Shown one piece after another: positions 9,976 to 18,724 of a stretch of DNA of 64,000 bases. Source of the stretch: Pseudonocardia sp. C8 (GTDB lineage: Bacteria; Actinomycetota; Actinomycetes; Mycobacteriales; Pseudonocardiaceae); the NCBI RefSeq assembly GCF_014267175.1, contig NZ_JACMTR010000002.1, positions 1,725,001-1,789,000 on the forward strand, read 5' to 3'. A program made the position numbers and the translations under genes. Every line of letters begins with the position of its first letter. Within the stretch, counting starts at the first letter, position 1. The notes beneath the pieces were generated by a model. It was given only the letters and a program-made list of their open reading frames with translations, ran no database searches and was not told the origin of the DNA.

Positions 9976-11190
9976 GTGGACGATCTCGACGCGGAGGCGA
10001 AGCGGCTCGACGCGGAGGACCCGCTCGCCGCGTACCGCGACCGGTTCCTGCCCGCCGACGGCGTCGTCGCCTACCTCGACGGCAACTCGCTCGGCCGCCC
10101 GCTGCGCGCCGCCGCCGACCGGGTCGCCCGCTTCGTCCACGACGACTGGGGCACCCGCCTGATCCGGGGCTGGGACGAGGGCTGGATCGACCTCCCGCAG
10201 CAGCTCGGCGACCGGATCGGCCGGATCGCGCTCGGTGCCGCGCCGGGCCAGGTCGTCGTGGCCGACTCGACCACCGTGCTGCTGTACAAGCTCGCCCGCG
10301 CGGCCGTGGACCACGCCCTCGCCGCCGGGCGCGACGAGATCGTCGTCGACACCGACAACTTCCCGACCGACCGCTACGTGCTGGAGGGCATCGCCGCCGA
10401 GCGCGGCGCCGTGCTCCGCTGGATCACCTCCGACCCCGCGTCCGGGGTGACCCCGGAGCAGGTCGCCGCCGTGGTGGGCCCGCGCACCGCGCTGGTCCTG
10501 CTGAGCCACGTGGCCTACCGCTCCGGGTTCCTCGCCGACGCCCCGGCGATCACCCGGATCGCGCACGACGCCGGCGCGCTCGTCTGCTGGGACCTCTCGC
10601 ACTCGGTCGGCTCGGTGCCCCTGGAGCTCGACGCCTGGGGCGCCGACCTGGCCGTCGGCTGCAGCTACAAGTACCTGAACGGCGGCCCCGGGTCGCCCGC
10701 GTTCGGCTACCTCGCCACCCGGCACCTCGGCGTGCTGGCCCAGCCGGTGCAGGGCTGGTTCGGGCACCGCGTGCCGTTCGAGATGGGACCCGGCCACGAG
10801 CCGGCGCCGGACGTGCGGGCACTGCTGTCCGGCACGCCGCCCGTCTTCGCGACCGTGCCGCTGCAGGCCGGGCTGGACCTGCTGGAGGAGGCCGGGATCG
10901 CCGCGGTCCGGGCCAAGTCGGTCGCGCTCACCGGGTTCGCGCTGCGGATCGCGGACGCCCTGCTCGTCCCGCACGGCGTCGAGGTCGCGACACCGCGCGA
11001 CCCGGACCGCCGCGGCGGGCACGTCACGCTGCAGCGGGCGGGTTTCGCCGAGGTCACCGCGCGGCTGTGGGCGCGCGGGGTGATCCCCGACTTCCGGGCG
11101 CCCGACGGCATCCGGATCGGCCTCGCGCCGCTGTCGACGTCGTTCGCCGAGCTGCTCGCCGGGCTCCGGGCCCTCGCAGGCGAGCTGTGA
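9976..11190 (+). CDS. kynU: Kynureninase
   Basis: 404 aa PLP enzyme that cleaves kynurenine to anthranilate and alanine. The motifs LDGNSLGRPL near residue 34, VVDTDNFPTDRY, HVAYRSGFLAD, the PLP-aspartate segment CWDLSHSVGSVPLEL and the Lys Schiff-base segment CSYKYLNGGPGSPAF match the family. GTG 9976 follows an AGGGAGG site; GTG 9958 lies upstream of that site and is less likely. First gene of kynU-paaX-kynA, with 4-nt overlaps at each junction. Confidence 0.95.
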   Translation: MDDLDAEAKRLDAEDPLAAYRDRFLPADGVVAYLDGNSLGRPLRAAADRVARFVHDDWGTRLIRGWDEGWIDLPQQLGDRIGRIALGAAPGQVVVADSTTVLLYKLARAAVDHALAAGRDEIVVDTDNFPTDRYVLEGIAAERGAVLRWITSDPASGVTPEQVAAVVGPRTALVLLSHVAYRSGFLADAPAITRIAHDAGALVCWDLSHSVGSVPLELDAWGADLAVGCSYKYLNGGPGSPAFGYLATRHLGVLAQPVQGWFGHRVPFEMGPGHEPAPDVRALLSGTPPVFATVPLQAGLDLLEEAGIAAVRAKSVALTGFALRIADALLVPHGVEVATPRDPDRRGGHVTLQRAGFAEVTARLWARGVIPDFRAPDGIRIGLAPLSTSFAELLAGLRALAGEL

Positions 11191-11978
11191 GCGCCGGGTC
11201 GCTGCTGCGCTCGTTCCTCGGCGCGCACGTCCGCGGGCTCGGCGGCAGCGTCGCCGCCGGCGACGCCGTCACCCTGCTGGGTGCGGCGGGCTGCTCGGAG
11301 AACGGCGTGCGGACCGCGCTGTCGCGGCTCAAGGCCCGCGGCACGCTGCTCGCCGAGGACGGCCGCTACCGGCTGTCCCCGGCGGCGCTGCGGGACCTGG
11401 AGCGCGGTGACCGGCGGATCTACGGCTATCACCCGATGGCCGAGGACGACCCGTGGATGGTGGTGCTGTTCTCGGTCCCGGAGAGCGACCGGCCGGTGCG
11501 GCACCGGCTGCGCAGCGAGCTGACCCGGCTCGGGTGCGGGGCGGTCGCGCCCGGCTCCTGGGTGGGGCCCGGCCACCTCGCCGACGAGGCCGTCGAGGTC
11601 CTCACCGAGCAGGACCTGGCCCGCTACGTCACCGTGTTCCGTGCCGCCCGGCCGGTCACCGCGGCCGACCGCGTCCCGAGCTGGTGGGACCTCGACGGGC
11701 TCGCCCGCCGGCACCACGCGTTCCTGGACGAGATGGGCCCGATCGAGCGGCGCTGGTCCGGCGACGGCGGGACGGACGAGCAGGCCTTCGTCGACCACCT
11801 GAACCTGGTCGACGCCTGGCGCGAGCTGCCCTACCTCGATCCCGGCCTGCCGGAGTCGCTGCTGCCGCCGGGCTGGCCGGGCCGGGAGGGCGTCGCGCTG
11901 TTCGCCCGGCTGAACGGCCGGCTGGAACCACCGGCCCGGGCGCACGTCCGGGCCGTGATCGAGGGAGGCGCCCCATGA
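11187..11978 (+). CDS. PaaX-family transcriptional regulator inside the kynurenine operon
   Basis: 263 aa. The N-terminal winged helix (CSENGVRTALSRLKARGTL) is followed by the PaaX middle domain (WMVVLFSVPESDRPVRHRLRSELTRLGCGAVAPGSWVGPGHL) and the C-terminal LVDAWRELPYLDPGLPESLLPPGWPG segment. PaaX controls phenylacetyl-CoA catabolism and responds to aryl-CoA thioesters. Here it overlaps kynU and kynA by 4 nt each, so it probably controls tryptophan breakdown; an anthraniloyl-CoA-type effector would make sense but is inference. Confidence 0.88.
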   Translation: MSAGSLLRSFLGAHVRGLGGSVAAGDAVTLLGAAGCSENGVRTALSRLKARGTLLAEDGRYRLSPAALRDLERGDRRIYGYHPMAEDDPWMVVLFSVPESDRPVRHRLRSELTRLGCGAVAPGSWVGPGHLADEAVEVLTEQDLARYVTVFRAARPVTAADRVPSWWDLDGLARRHHAFLDEMGPIERRWSGDGGTDEQAFVDHLNLVDAWRELPYLDPGLPESLLPPGWPGREGVALFARLNGRLEPPARAHVRAVIEGGAP

Positions 11979-12826
11979 ACGACAGCACCCGACCGCTGGA
12001 GGAGGGCATCGTCCGCGACTTCGCGGAGGACACCGGGAACCTGTCCTACGGCCGCTACCTGCGCCTGGACCGCATCCTCGACGCCCAGCAGCCGCGCAGC
12101 CGGCCCGAGCACCACGACGAGATGCTGTTCATCATCCAGCACCAGACCTCCGAGCTGTGGCTCAAGCTCGTGCTGCACGAGCTGCGCACCGCGGCCGAGG
12201 ACATGGCCGCCGACGACCTCGGGCTCGCGCTCAAGCGGCTCGCCCGGGTCAAGCACATCCAGCGCACGCTGATCGAGCAGTGGTCGGTGCTCGCGACGCT
12301 CACCCCGACCGAGTACGTCCAGTTCCGCGGCGCGCTCGGGACGTCGTCGGGGTTCCAGAGCTACCAGTACCGGGCGGTCGAGTTCGTGCTCGGCAACAAG
12401 GACGCGGCGATGCTCGAGATGTTCACCGACGACGCGCACGCGCACGGGATGCTCAGCGAGGCGCTGCACGCGCCCAGCCTCTACGACCAGTTCCTGCGGC
12501 TGCTCGCCCGGCGCGGCTTCGCCGTCCCGGCCGACCTGCTCGAGCGGGACGTCACCCTCGCCCACACGTTCCACCCCGGCCTGGTCCCGGTGCTCGCCGA
12601 GGCCTACGCCGACACCGAGCACCACTGGGACGTCTACGAGGCCTGCGAGCAGCTCGTCGACATCGAGGAGAACTTCCAGCTGTGGCGGTTCCGGCACCTC
12701 AAGACCGTCGAGCGGACGATCGGGACGCGGTCGGGCACCGGTGGGTCCAGCGGCCGCGACTTCCTGCGCCGGGCCCTGGAGCTCACGTTCTTCCCGGAGC
12801 TGTACGCGGTCCGCACGGCGCTGTAG
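11975..12826 (+). CDS. kynA: Tryptophan 2,3-dioxygenase
   Basis: 283 aa haem enzyme that opens tryptophan to N-formylkynurenine. The motifs LSYGRYLRLDRIL, HHDEMLFIIQHQTSELWLKLVLHEL and SSGFQSYQYRAVEFVLGNK, the haem-ligand helix WRFRHLKTVERTIGTRSGTGGSSG and a C-terminal FFPELYAVRTAL match the family over its full length. ATG 11975 overlaps the paaX stop. The kynurenine formamidase needed between KynA and KynU is not in this operon; cyclase-family genes at 38917 and 46286 are candidates. Confidence 0.96.
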   Translation: MNDSTRPLEEGIVRDFAEDTGNLSYGRYLRLDRILDAQQPRSRPEHHDEMLFIIQHQTSELWLKLVLHELRTAAEDMAADDLGLALKRLARVKHIQRTLIEQWSVLATLTPTEYVQFRGALGTSSGFQSYQYRAVEFVLGNKDAAMLEMFTDDAHAHGMLSEALHAPSLYDQFLRLLARRGFAVPADLLERDVTLAHTFHPGLVPVLAEAYADTEHHWDVYEACEQLVDIEENFQLWRFRHLKTVERTIGTRSGTGGSSGRDFLRRALELTFFPELYAVRTAL

Positions 12827-12832
12827 GCGCCG

Positions 12833-13558
12833 TCAGTCCCGACCGGCCTCGACGATCTTGCGGGCGAGCAGCTCCGGTGCGGTGAACATGACCTCGTGGC
12901 TGCCGGGGAGCTGGACGAGGCGGTAGGCACCCAGCCGGGACGACATCCGTGGGTGCCACCCCCACTCCCCGGGTGGGAGCGCGGTGTCCTCGGTCGCGTT
13001 GATGTAGGACTTCGGGAGCTCCAGCTCGTAGAAGCGGGTCAGGTCCAGCGGGTCGTCGAACGGCCGGAACGGCTCGGGGGACAGCATCGCGTACGTCGAC
13101 TCGGCGAGTTCCAGGTCGGCGTCCTGGATGAACGCCTCCCGCCAGATCGGGAACGGGAGCGTGACGGTGTTGTCGTCGCTCGCCGCGGCCAGCGACCGGA
13201 ACAGCTCCCGGTAGTGCGGCGGGCACTCGTCGAGCAGCGAGTGGCCCGGCCGCGGGACGAACGCGTTCCAGAAGACCAGCCGCCGCAGCCGGTCCGGGAC
13301 CTCCTCGGCGACCCGCGCGATGACGGTCCCGCCGAAGCTGTGGCCGAGCAGGACCACGTCGGTCAGCTCGTTCTCGACGAGGTAGCCGGTGATCGAGCGG
13401 ACGCAGTCGTCGTGGTCGACGGCCTTGTCCACGCCCGCCCCGTGACCGGCCACGGTCGGGGTGTGGACGGTGTGGCCGTGCCCGCGCAGGGCGTCCGCGA
13501 CGGGACCCCACAGCGCGCCGTCGTGCCAGGAGCCGTGGACCAGGACGTAGGTGCTCAT
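12833..13558 (-). CDS. Alpha/beta hydrolase, plant-esterase (MES/HNL) type
   Basis: 241 aa. MSTYVLVHGSWHDGALWGPV, the nucleophile elbow LLGHSFGGTVIA (Ser near residue 76) and LPGSHEVMFTAPELLARKI with the catalytic His are all present, so the Ser-Asp-His triad looks intact. The family includes salicylate methyl esterase and hydroxynitrile lyase relatives. It converges on kynA with a 6-nt gap. Given the surroundings it could deacylate an N-acylanthranilate or an aryl ester; this is unproven. Confidence 0.85.
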   Translation of the reverse strand: MSTYVLVHGSWHDGALWGPVADALRGHGHTVHTPTVAGHGAGVDKAVDHDDCVRSITGYLVENELTDVVLLGHSFGGTVIARVAEEVPDRLRRLVFWNAFVPRPGHSLLDECPPHYRELFRSLAAASDDNTVTLPFPIWREAFIQDADLELAESTYAMLSPEPFRPFDDPLDLTRFYELELPKSYINATEDTALPPGEWGWHPRMSSRLGAYRLVQLPGSHEVMFTAPELLARKIVEAGRD

Positions 13559-13659
13559 CGGTGTCGCCTCCGGGTTGGTGTGACTGCCGGCAGTGAAGCC
13601 TCCGGCGGCCGTGCCGGCGAGCCGCTGCGCGCGGATGGCCGCGGAACGAGGCGGCGGGG

Positions 13660-14586
13660 TCAGCCCGGACGCCGGTCCTCGCTCGGCAGGCGGCCGAAGC
13701 GGCGCCGGTAGGCGGCCGCGAACCGCCCGAGATGACCGAAGCCCCAGTCGTGGGCGACCTCGGCGACCGGCCGCCCGCCGGACCGCAGCTCGGCGCGGAC
13801 CCGGTCCAGGCGGACATTCCGCAGGTGGGTCAGCGGGGTGGTCCCGAGCCGCTGCCGGAACGTCTCCTGCAACGAGCGCGGCCCGACCCCGGCCGCGGCG
13901 GCAACGGCAGCCAGGTCGACGTCCCGGTGGGCGTGCGCGTCGATGAACTCGAGGGCGCGGTCCAGCGCGGCGGTGCCCCCGGCCGCGGCGGGGACCGTGG
14001 TGAAGGACGCTGCCGCGGCGGACGCGACCAGGTCGGCCACGTGCCGGCGCAGCGGGGAGTCGTCGGCGATCAGCCCGTGCGGCACGGCCTCGGCCAGCAG
14101 GAACCGGGTGACCGCGTCCCAGGCTGCGGGAGCACCGGACCTGCCGGTGACCAGCCGGTTCCCGGTGCCGGGACCGGCTGCGCCGACCCGGCACAGTGCG
14201 CGGGTCGAGACCTTGACGGTGAGGAGCCGGCAGCCGGGACCGAAATCCAGCCGGTGCGCGTCGTCCGGGCCGAGCAGTACGGCCTCGCCGCGGCCCGCGG
14301 TCGTCGTCCCGTCCGTGCCGCTGACCGTGAGCGCCCCGGACAGGGGGCGGGAGATCAGCACGAAGTCGCGGAACTCCTCGGCCCGGATGTGCACCGGCTC
14401 GCTGCCGTAGCCGAGCCGGAACACCCCGACGTCGGGTCCGTCGGCAGCCGCGTGCCGGGCCCGGAACCCCGTGCCGCGGCCCCGCACGGTGATCATGTGC
14501 GGGCAGTAGGACCTGGCCACCTGCGCACGGGCCTCGTCGAGGTCACGCGAGTCGAGCACCTCGAGCAAGGGGTCGGTGACGCGCAT
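13660..14586 (-). CDS. AraC-family regulator (AraC_binding_2 type)
   Basis: 308 aa. Residues 1-190 form the cupin-like sensor domain, starting with the subfamily signature RDLDEARAQVARSYCPH. The two AraC helix-turn-helix motifs occupy about residues 205-300 and end in DWGFGHLGRFAAAYRRRFGRLPS. It shares an unusually close C-terminus with the AraC proteins at 45223 and 48797. The esterase gene downstream on the same strand is the likely target. Confidence 0.9.
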   Translation of the reverse strand: MRVTDPLLEVLDSRDLDEARAQVARSYCPHMITVRGRGTGFRARHAAADGPDVGVFRLGYGSEPVHIRAEEFRDFVLISRPLSGALTVSGTDGTTTAGRGEAVLLGPDDAHRLDFGPGCRLLTVKVSTRALCRVGAAGPGTGNRLVTGRSGAPAAWDAVTRFLLAEAVPHGLIADDSPLRRHVADLVASAAAASFTTVPAAAGGTAALDRALEFIDAHAHRDVDLAAVAAAAGVGPRSLQETFRQRLGTTPLTHLRNVRLDRVRAELRSGGRPVAEVAHDWGFGHLGRFAAAYRRRFGRLPSEDRRPG

Positions 14587-14658
14587 GCTGACCCTCCCGG
14601 TGACGGTCGCCGCAGCGTACTCCCGGGGCCGGGCGCGCTCCGCCGCCGAGCGGTGCTC

Positions 14659-16044
14659 CTAGCGTCCCGGCGGCGGGTGTGCAGTGCCGCCCAGGTCGGC
14701 GAACAGGCTGGTCATCGCGGCGACGGCCTCCCGCAGCACCGGGACGAGGACGTGCTCGTCCGGCCCGTGCTGCCCGCAGCCGGGGTGCGCGTGCGGGATC
14801 CACACGGTCGGCAGGCCGAGGACGTCGGCGAACACGTCGTTGGGGATGGTCCCGCCGAGGTTGGGCAGCAGCACCGGTTCCTGCCCGGTGCCGCGGGCGA
14901 GCGCCGCCAGCGCCCACCGCACCCACGGGTTGCCCGGGTCGGTGCGGGTCGGCGGGCGCGTGGGGCCGACGTCCACCTGCACCATGTCCAGGCCGTGCGC
15001 GGCCAGGTGCTCGGCGAGCGCCGCGCCGATCCGGTCGACGTCCGTGCCGACCACGGTGCGCAGCTGGCAGTGGGCGGTCGCGGATCCCGGGATGGCGCCG
15101 ACCGGGCGTGCCGGGTCGCCGGCGTCGAGGGCGAGCACCTCGAAGCTGTTCCAGGCCAGCACCCGCTCGGCCGCGGTCAGCCCGGGTTCGCCCCAGGACG
15201 GGTCGACCAGCGGGGCGCCGGCGCCGCCGCCGACCGGCACACCGGCCAGCGCACGGCGCACCGCCGCCGGGGGCTCCGGCGGCCGCAGCCCGGGCACGAG
15301 GATCCGCCCGTGACCGTCCACGACGGATGCGATCGCGGCGGCGAGGGTGGTGGCCGGGTTGCGCAGCAGGCCACCCCAGTTGCCGGAGTGGTGCGCGCCG
15401 ACCCGCAGCGGCACGGACAGGGTGAGCATCGTGACGCCGCGTGACCCGAGGAACACCGTCGGGCGGTCCGGGGCGACGCGCGGGCCGTCCGAGGCGATGA
15501 GCACGTCCGCGGCCAGCGCGGCCCGGTGCTGCGCGCACGCCTCGGACAGCCCGGGGGAGCCGCGCTCCTCACCGGTCTCGACCAGCACCTTCAGGTTGAA
15601 CCCCAGCCGGCCGCGGGTCGCGAGGACCGCCTCCAGGGCGAGCAGGTTGACCGAGTGCTGGGCCTTGTTGTCGGCGCTCCCGCGGCCGTACCAGCGGTCG
15701 CCGTCGGCGGTGAGCCGCCAGGGGTCGAGGTCCACCCGCCAGCGCGCGGGTTCCCCGTCGACGACGTCGGCGTGCCCGTAGAGCAGCACGGTCGGCAGCG
15801 TGTCGTCCTCGTGCCGGGTGCCGAGCAGCAGCGGGCACTCGGGCAGCACCGGGTTGTCGAGGACGCGGACCGCGCAGCCCAGCCCCGCCAGCGCCGGGAC
15901 CATCTCCTCGTCGAGGTAGCGGCGCAGCGCCGGGGCCGGGTCGGGCGCGTTGCTCTCGGTCCGGTGCGCGACCCGCCGGGCCAGGGTCTCCCGGAACCCG
16001 CCGCCGTCGAAGACGCGGAGCGCCCGGTCCAGTGCGGCCGTCAT
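14659..16044 (-). CDS. M20-family metallopeptidase/amidohydrolase
   Basis: 461 aa. Metal-binding motifs are visible: LLYGHADVVDGEP (first His-Asp), WYGRGSADNKAQ (bridging Asp), ETGEERGSPG (catalytic Glu-Glu) and a C-terminal HAHPGCGQHGPDEH. A dimerisation domain lies between about residues 190 and 330. Relatives are dipeptidases and aminoacylases. ATG 16044 overlaps the stop of the upstream MHS transporter gene by 4 nt, so import and hydrolysis of an N-acyl or peptide-like substrate are coupled. Confidence 0.9.
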   Translation of the reverse strand: MTAALDRALRVFDGGGFRETLARRVAHRTESNAPDPAPALRRYLDEEMVPALAGLGCAVRVLDNPVLPECPLLLGTRHEDDTLPTVLLYGHADVVDGEPARWRVDLDPWRLTADGDRWYGRGSADNKAQHSVNLLALEAVLATRGRLGFNLKVLVETGEERGSPGLSEACAQHRAALAADVLIASDGPRVAPDRPTVFLGSRGVTMLTLSVPLRVGAHHSGNWGGLLRNPATTLAAAIASVVDGHGRILVPGLRPPEPPAAVRRALAGVPVGGGAGAPLVDPSWGEPGLTAAERVLAWNSFEVLALDAGDPARPVGAIPGSATAHCQLRTVVGTDVDRIGAALAEHLAAHGLDMVQVDVGPTRPPTRTDPGNPWVRWALAALARGTGQEPVLLPNLGGTIPNDVFADVLGLPTVWIPHAHPGCGQHGPDEHVLVPVLREAVAAMTSLFADLGGTAHPPPGR

Positions 16045-17324
16045 CGGATGATCGATCCCTTCCGGCCGGTGGCCAGCGCCGCGAGGCTGAGCACGGCCGC
16101 CACGGCGACGACGACACCGGGCACGGCGTTGCTGCCGGTCCCCGCGATCAGCGCGGTCGAGATCAGTGGCGTGACGCCGCCGAACAGGACGACCGCGGCG
16201 TTGTAGCTCAGCGACAGGCCCGACGCGCGGGTCGCGGACGGGAAGCAGGCCGCCATCAGCGACGGCAGCGGGCCGTAGTACGCCGCCTTCAGCAGCCCGA
16301 TCCAGGCCATGACCGCGATCAGCAGCGGGAGCGCGGGCGCGGCGGTGAGCACGAAGAACAGCGGCAGGGTCGTCGTCGCGATGAGCACGCCGGCCACCGT
16401 CATCACGCGGATCGCGCCGAACCGGTCGGCGAGGTGCCCGAACCACGGCGTGGCGACCAGCAGGATCGCGCCGGTGACCAGGGTGGCGACGAACCCGGAC
16501 GAGGCGGGCAGGCCGAGCTCCTTGCTCGCGAACGTCGGCACGTAGAGGATCACGTAGTTGACCACCGTGGACACGACGAGCGCGCCCCCGGCGACGAGGA
16601 GCCGTGTCTTCTGCCCGCGGACGATCTCCCGCAGCGGCGACGCCTCGGTCTGCCGGTTCGCCACCGCCGACTCCGGTGGCTCCGGGAGGTGCCGGCGCAC
16701 GTACCACCCGACCGGACCGATGAGCAGGCCGAACGCGAACGGGATCCGCCAGGCCCAGCCGGTCAGCTGCTCCGGGGTGAACAGCGTGGTGAGGGCGGTG
16801 CCGAACCCGGCCGCGAGCAGCGTCGCCAGTCCCTGGCTCGCGAACTGCCAGCTGCCCAGGAAGCCCTTGCGCGGGTTGTCCTGCTCGACGAGGAACGCCG
16901 TGGCACTGCCGAACTCCCCGCCGGCGGAGAAACCCTGGACGAGCCGCGCGACCAGCAGCAGGACCGGCGCGAGCGCGCCGAGGGTGGCGTAGCCGGGAAG
17001 CACGACGATGATCGCGGTCCCCAGCATCATCAGCCGGATGGAGAGCATCAGGGTGGCCTTGCGGCCGTGCCGGTCCGCGTAGCTGCCGAGCACGATCGCG
17101 CCCAGCGGGCGGACCACGAACGACACCGCGAACGTGCCGAAGGTCAGCAGCAGCCCGACGGTCGGGTCGTCGGACGGGTAGAAGACGGCGGCGAGGGTCG
17201 CGCCGAGGAACCCGAAGATCGCGATGTCGAACCACTCGAGCGCGTTGCCGATCGATGCGGCGACGACGGGGCGCATCGCCGAGCGGCGGGTCGGGGTCGA
17301 GCGGGCGGTGGACTGGTCGGTCAT
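16041..17324 (-). CDS. MFS transporter, metabolite:H+ symporter (MHS) family
   Basis: 427 aa, twelve predicted helices. MHS hallmarks are GNALEWFDIAIFGFLGATLAAVFYP near residue 25, GSYADRHGRKATLM after helix 2 and RLVQGFSAGGEFGSATAFLVE. The family imports organic acids such as citrate, shikimate, proline or aromatic acids with protons. It is transcribed with the M20 hydrolase and divergently from the LysR regulator at 17453. Confidence 0.9.
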   Translation of the reverse strand: MTDQSTARSTPTRRSAMRPVVAASIGNALEWFDIAIFGFLGATLAAVFYPSDDPTVGLLLTFGTFAVSFVVRPLGAIVLGSYADRHGRKATLMLSIRLMMLGTAIIVVLPGYATLGALAPVLLLVARLVQGFSAGGEFGSATAFLVEQDNPRKGFLGSWQFASQGLATLLAAGFGTALTTLFTPEQLTGWAWRIPFAFGLLIGPVGWYVRRHLPEPPESAVANRQTEASPLREIVRGQKTRLLVAGGALVVSTVVNYVILYVPTFASKELGLPASSGFVATLVTGAILLVATPWFGHLADRFGAIRVMTVAGVLIATTTLPLFFVLTAAPALPLLIAVMAWIGLLKAAYYGPLPSLMAACFPSATRASGLSLSYNAAVVLFGGVTPLISTALIAGTGSNAVPGVVVAVAAVLSLAALATGRKGSIIR

Positions 17325-17452
17325 GGGGCCTCCTGTCGGCGGAGCAGCCGGATTCGCAGGAAGCTACCGACGGGCGTCCGCCGGGAACACACGATTCGAA
17401 AGCCCATACGATGTCGTTGCGTTTCAGGCAAAGCTCCTGCTGAGGAGGCCCG

Positions 17453-18349
17453 ATGCAGGTCCTGTCCCCGGCACTGCGATACCTGCTCGAGGTGGCCGCG
17501 ACCGGGTCGATCACCGAGGCCTCGGCCTCGCTGCGGGTCGCGGCGTCGTCGATCAGCCGCCAGATCACGCGGCTGGAACAGCAGGCGGGCGTGCCACTGT
17601 TCGAACGGCACCCGGGCGGGATGCGCCCGAGCCCGGCCGGGCGGTTGCTGATCGAGGCCGCCCGCCGCTGCCGGGCCGAGGAGGAGCGGGCCGAGGCCGC
17701 GATCGCCGGGCTGACCGATGCAGCCCGGACCACCGTGCGGCTCGCGGCCTCCGAGGGCTTTGCCGCCGGGCTGCTGCCCCAGGTGATGGCGCGGTTCCGC
17801 CGCGCGCACCCGCGGACCCGGTTCGAGGTGCACGTCGTCGAGCCGGCCACCGCGACCGAGCTGGTGCGGGAGGGCACCGCGGACGTCGCGCTCACCTTCA
17901 GCCTGGCCCCGCAGCGCGACGTGGAGGTGCTGCACTCCGAGGTGCTGCCGGTGTCGGCGGTCGTGGCCGACGACCACCCGCTGGCCCGGCGGGACGCGCT
18001 GTGGCTGGCGGACCTGCAGCCGCACCCGCTGGCGCTGCGGCGCAGCCCCTCCACGTTGCGCCAGCTGTTCGACATTGCCTGCAGCCTGCAGCAGCTGAGC
18101 TTCGAGGTCGCCGTGAGCAGCGACAACCCGTGGCTGCTGCTCGACGTCACCCGGCACGGCCGGCTGGTGACCCTTGCCGGCCGGTACTCGGTGACCGGGC
18201 CGCACGCGACCGGGCTGCGGCTGGTTCCGCTGCGCGACGAGGTGCTGCAGCAGCGGGTGGTGCAGGTGCAGGCACTCGCCGGCCGGCACCCGGAGCCGGT
18301 CGTCGAGGAGTTCGTGGAGCTGCTGGTCGGCGTGCTGGCGCGGGAGTGA
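17453..18349 (+). CDS. LysR-family transcriptional regulator
   Basis: 298 aa from ATG 17453 with GAGGAGG upstream. The helix-turn-helix occupies residues about 5-63 (ATGSITEASASLRVAASSISRQITRLEQQAGVPLFERHP) and a substrate-binding domain follows. It is divergent from the MHS-M20 operon across a 128-nt gap, the standard arrangement for a LysR activator and its target. Effector presumably the transported substrate. Confidence 0.92.
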   Translation: MQVLSPALRYLLEVAATGSITEASASLRVAASSISRQITRLEQQAGVPLFERHPGGMRPSPAGRLLIEAARRCRAEEERAEAAIAGLTDAARTTVRLAASEGFAAGLLPQVMARFRRAHPRTRFEVHVVEPATATELVREGTADVALTFSLAPQRDVEVLHSEVLPVSAVVADDHPLARRDALWLADLQPHPLALRRSPSTLRQLFDIACSLQQLSFEVAVSSDNPWLLLDVTRHGRLVTLAGRYSVTGPHATGLRLVPLRDEVLQQRVVQVQALAGRHPEPVVEEFVELLVGVLARE

Positions 18350-18352
18350 GCC

Positions 18353-18724
18353 TCAGCGCCCCGGGCTCACCGCGGCCGGAACCGGCCAGGGGGCGGGGCG
18401 GCCGTCGCCGTCGACGTGCACGACGGTGTGCCCGCCCTCGACGCACACCTCGCCGTCGCGGGTCACCTGCCAGCCGTAGGTGACCGAGGTCCGGCCGGTG
18501 CGCACGACGTCGAGCCGGATCTCCACCTCGTCCCCGGCCGCGAGCCCGCGCAGGTACGACACCTCGGCGGCCCGCCGCGGGAACGGGCCGACGTCGACGA
18601 CCCCGGCGGCGCGCAGCAGCTCGTGCTCGGCGAGCTCCACCCACCGGAACACCGACGACCAGTGGATCCGGCCGCTGGCGTCGGTGTCGGCGAACGGGAC
18701 CCGGTGGGTCAGCGTGTGGCTCAC
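18353..18724 (-). CDS. Acyl-CoA thioesterase, hotdog (4HBT/YbgC) fold
   Basis: 123 aa from GTG 18724. The YbgC/4-hydroxybenzoyl-CoA thioesterase active-site segment HRVPFADTDASGRIHWSSVFRWVELAEHELL is present with the catalytic Asp. GTG overlaps the stop of the fused monooxygenase gene by 4 nt, so it is the last gene of the aryl-CoA operon. It would release a free acid from an aryl-CoA or ring-reduced CoA thioester. Substrate inferred from the operon. Confidence 0.85.
   Translation of the reverse strand: MSHTLTHRVPFADTDASGRIHWSSVFRWVELAEHELLRAAGVVDVGPFPRRAAEVSYLRGLAAGDEVEIRLDVVRTGRTSVTYGWQVTRDGEVCVEGGHTVVHVDGDGRPAPWPVPAAVSPGR

Noticed and set aside
12833..13558. Calling the esterase next to kynA a kynurenine formamidase
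   Set aside because: It lacks the HGGYW segment of BNA7-type formamidases and the KynB metal motif; position alone is not enough.
16032..17651. A rightward open frame of 539 codons rich in Arg, Glu, Gly and Gln
   Set aside because: Antisense to the MHS transporter; no domain; composition mirrors the transporter's hydrophobic codons.
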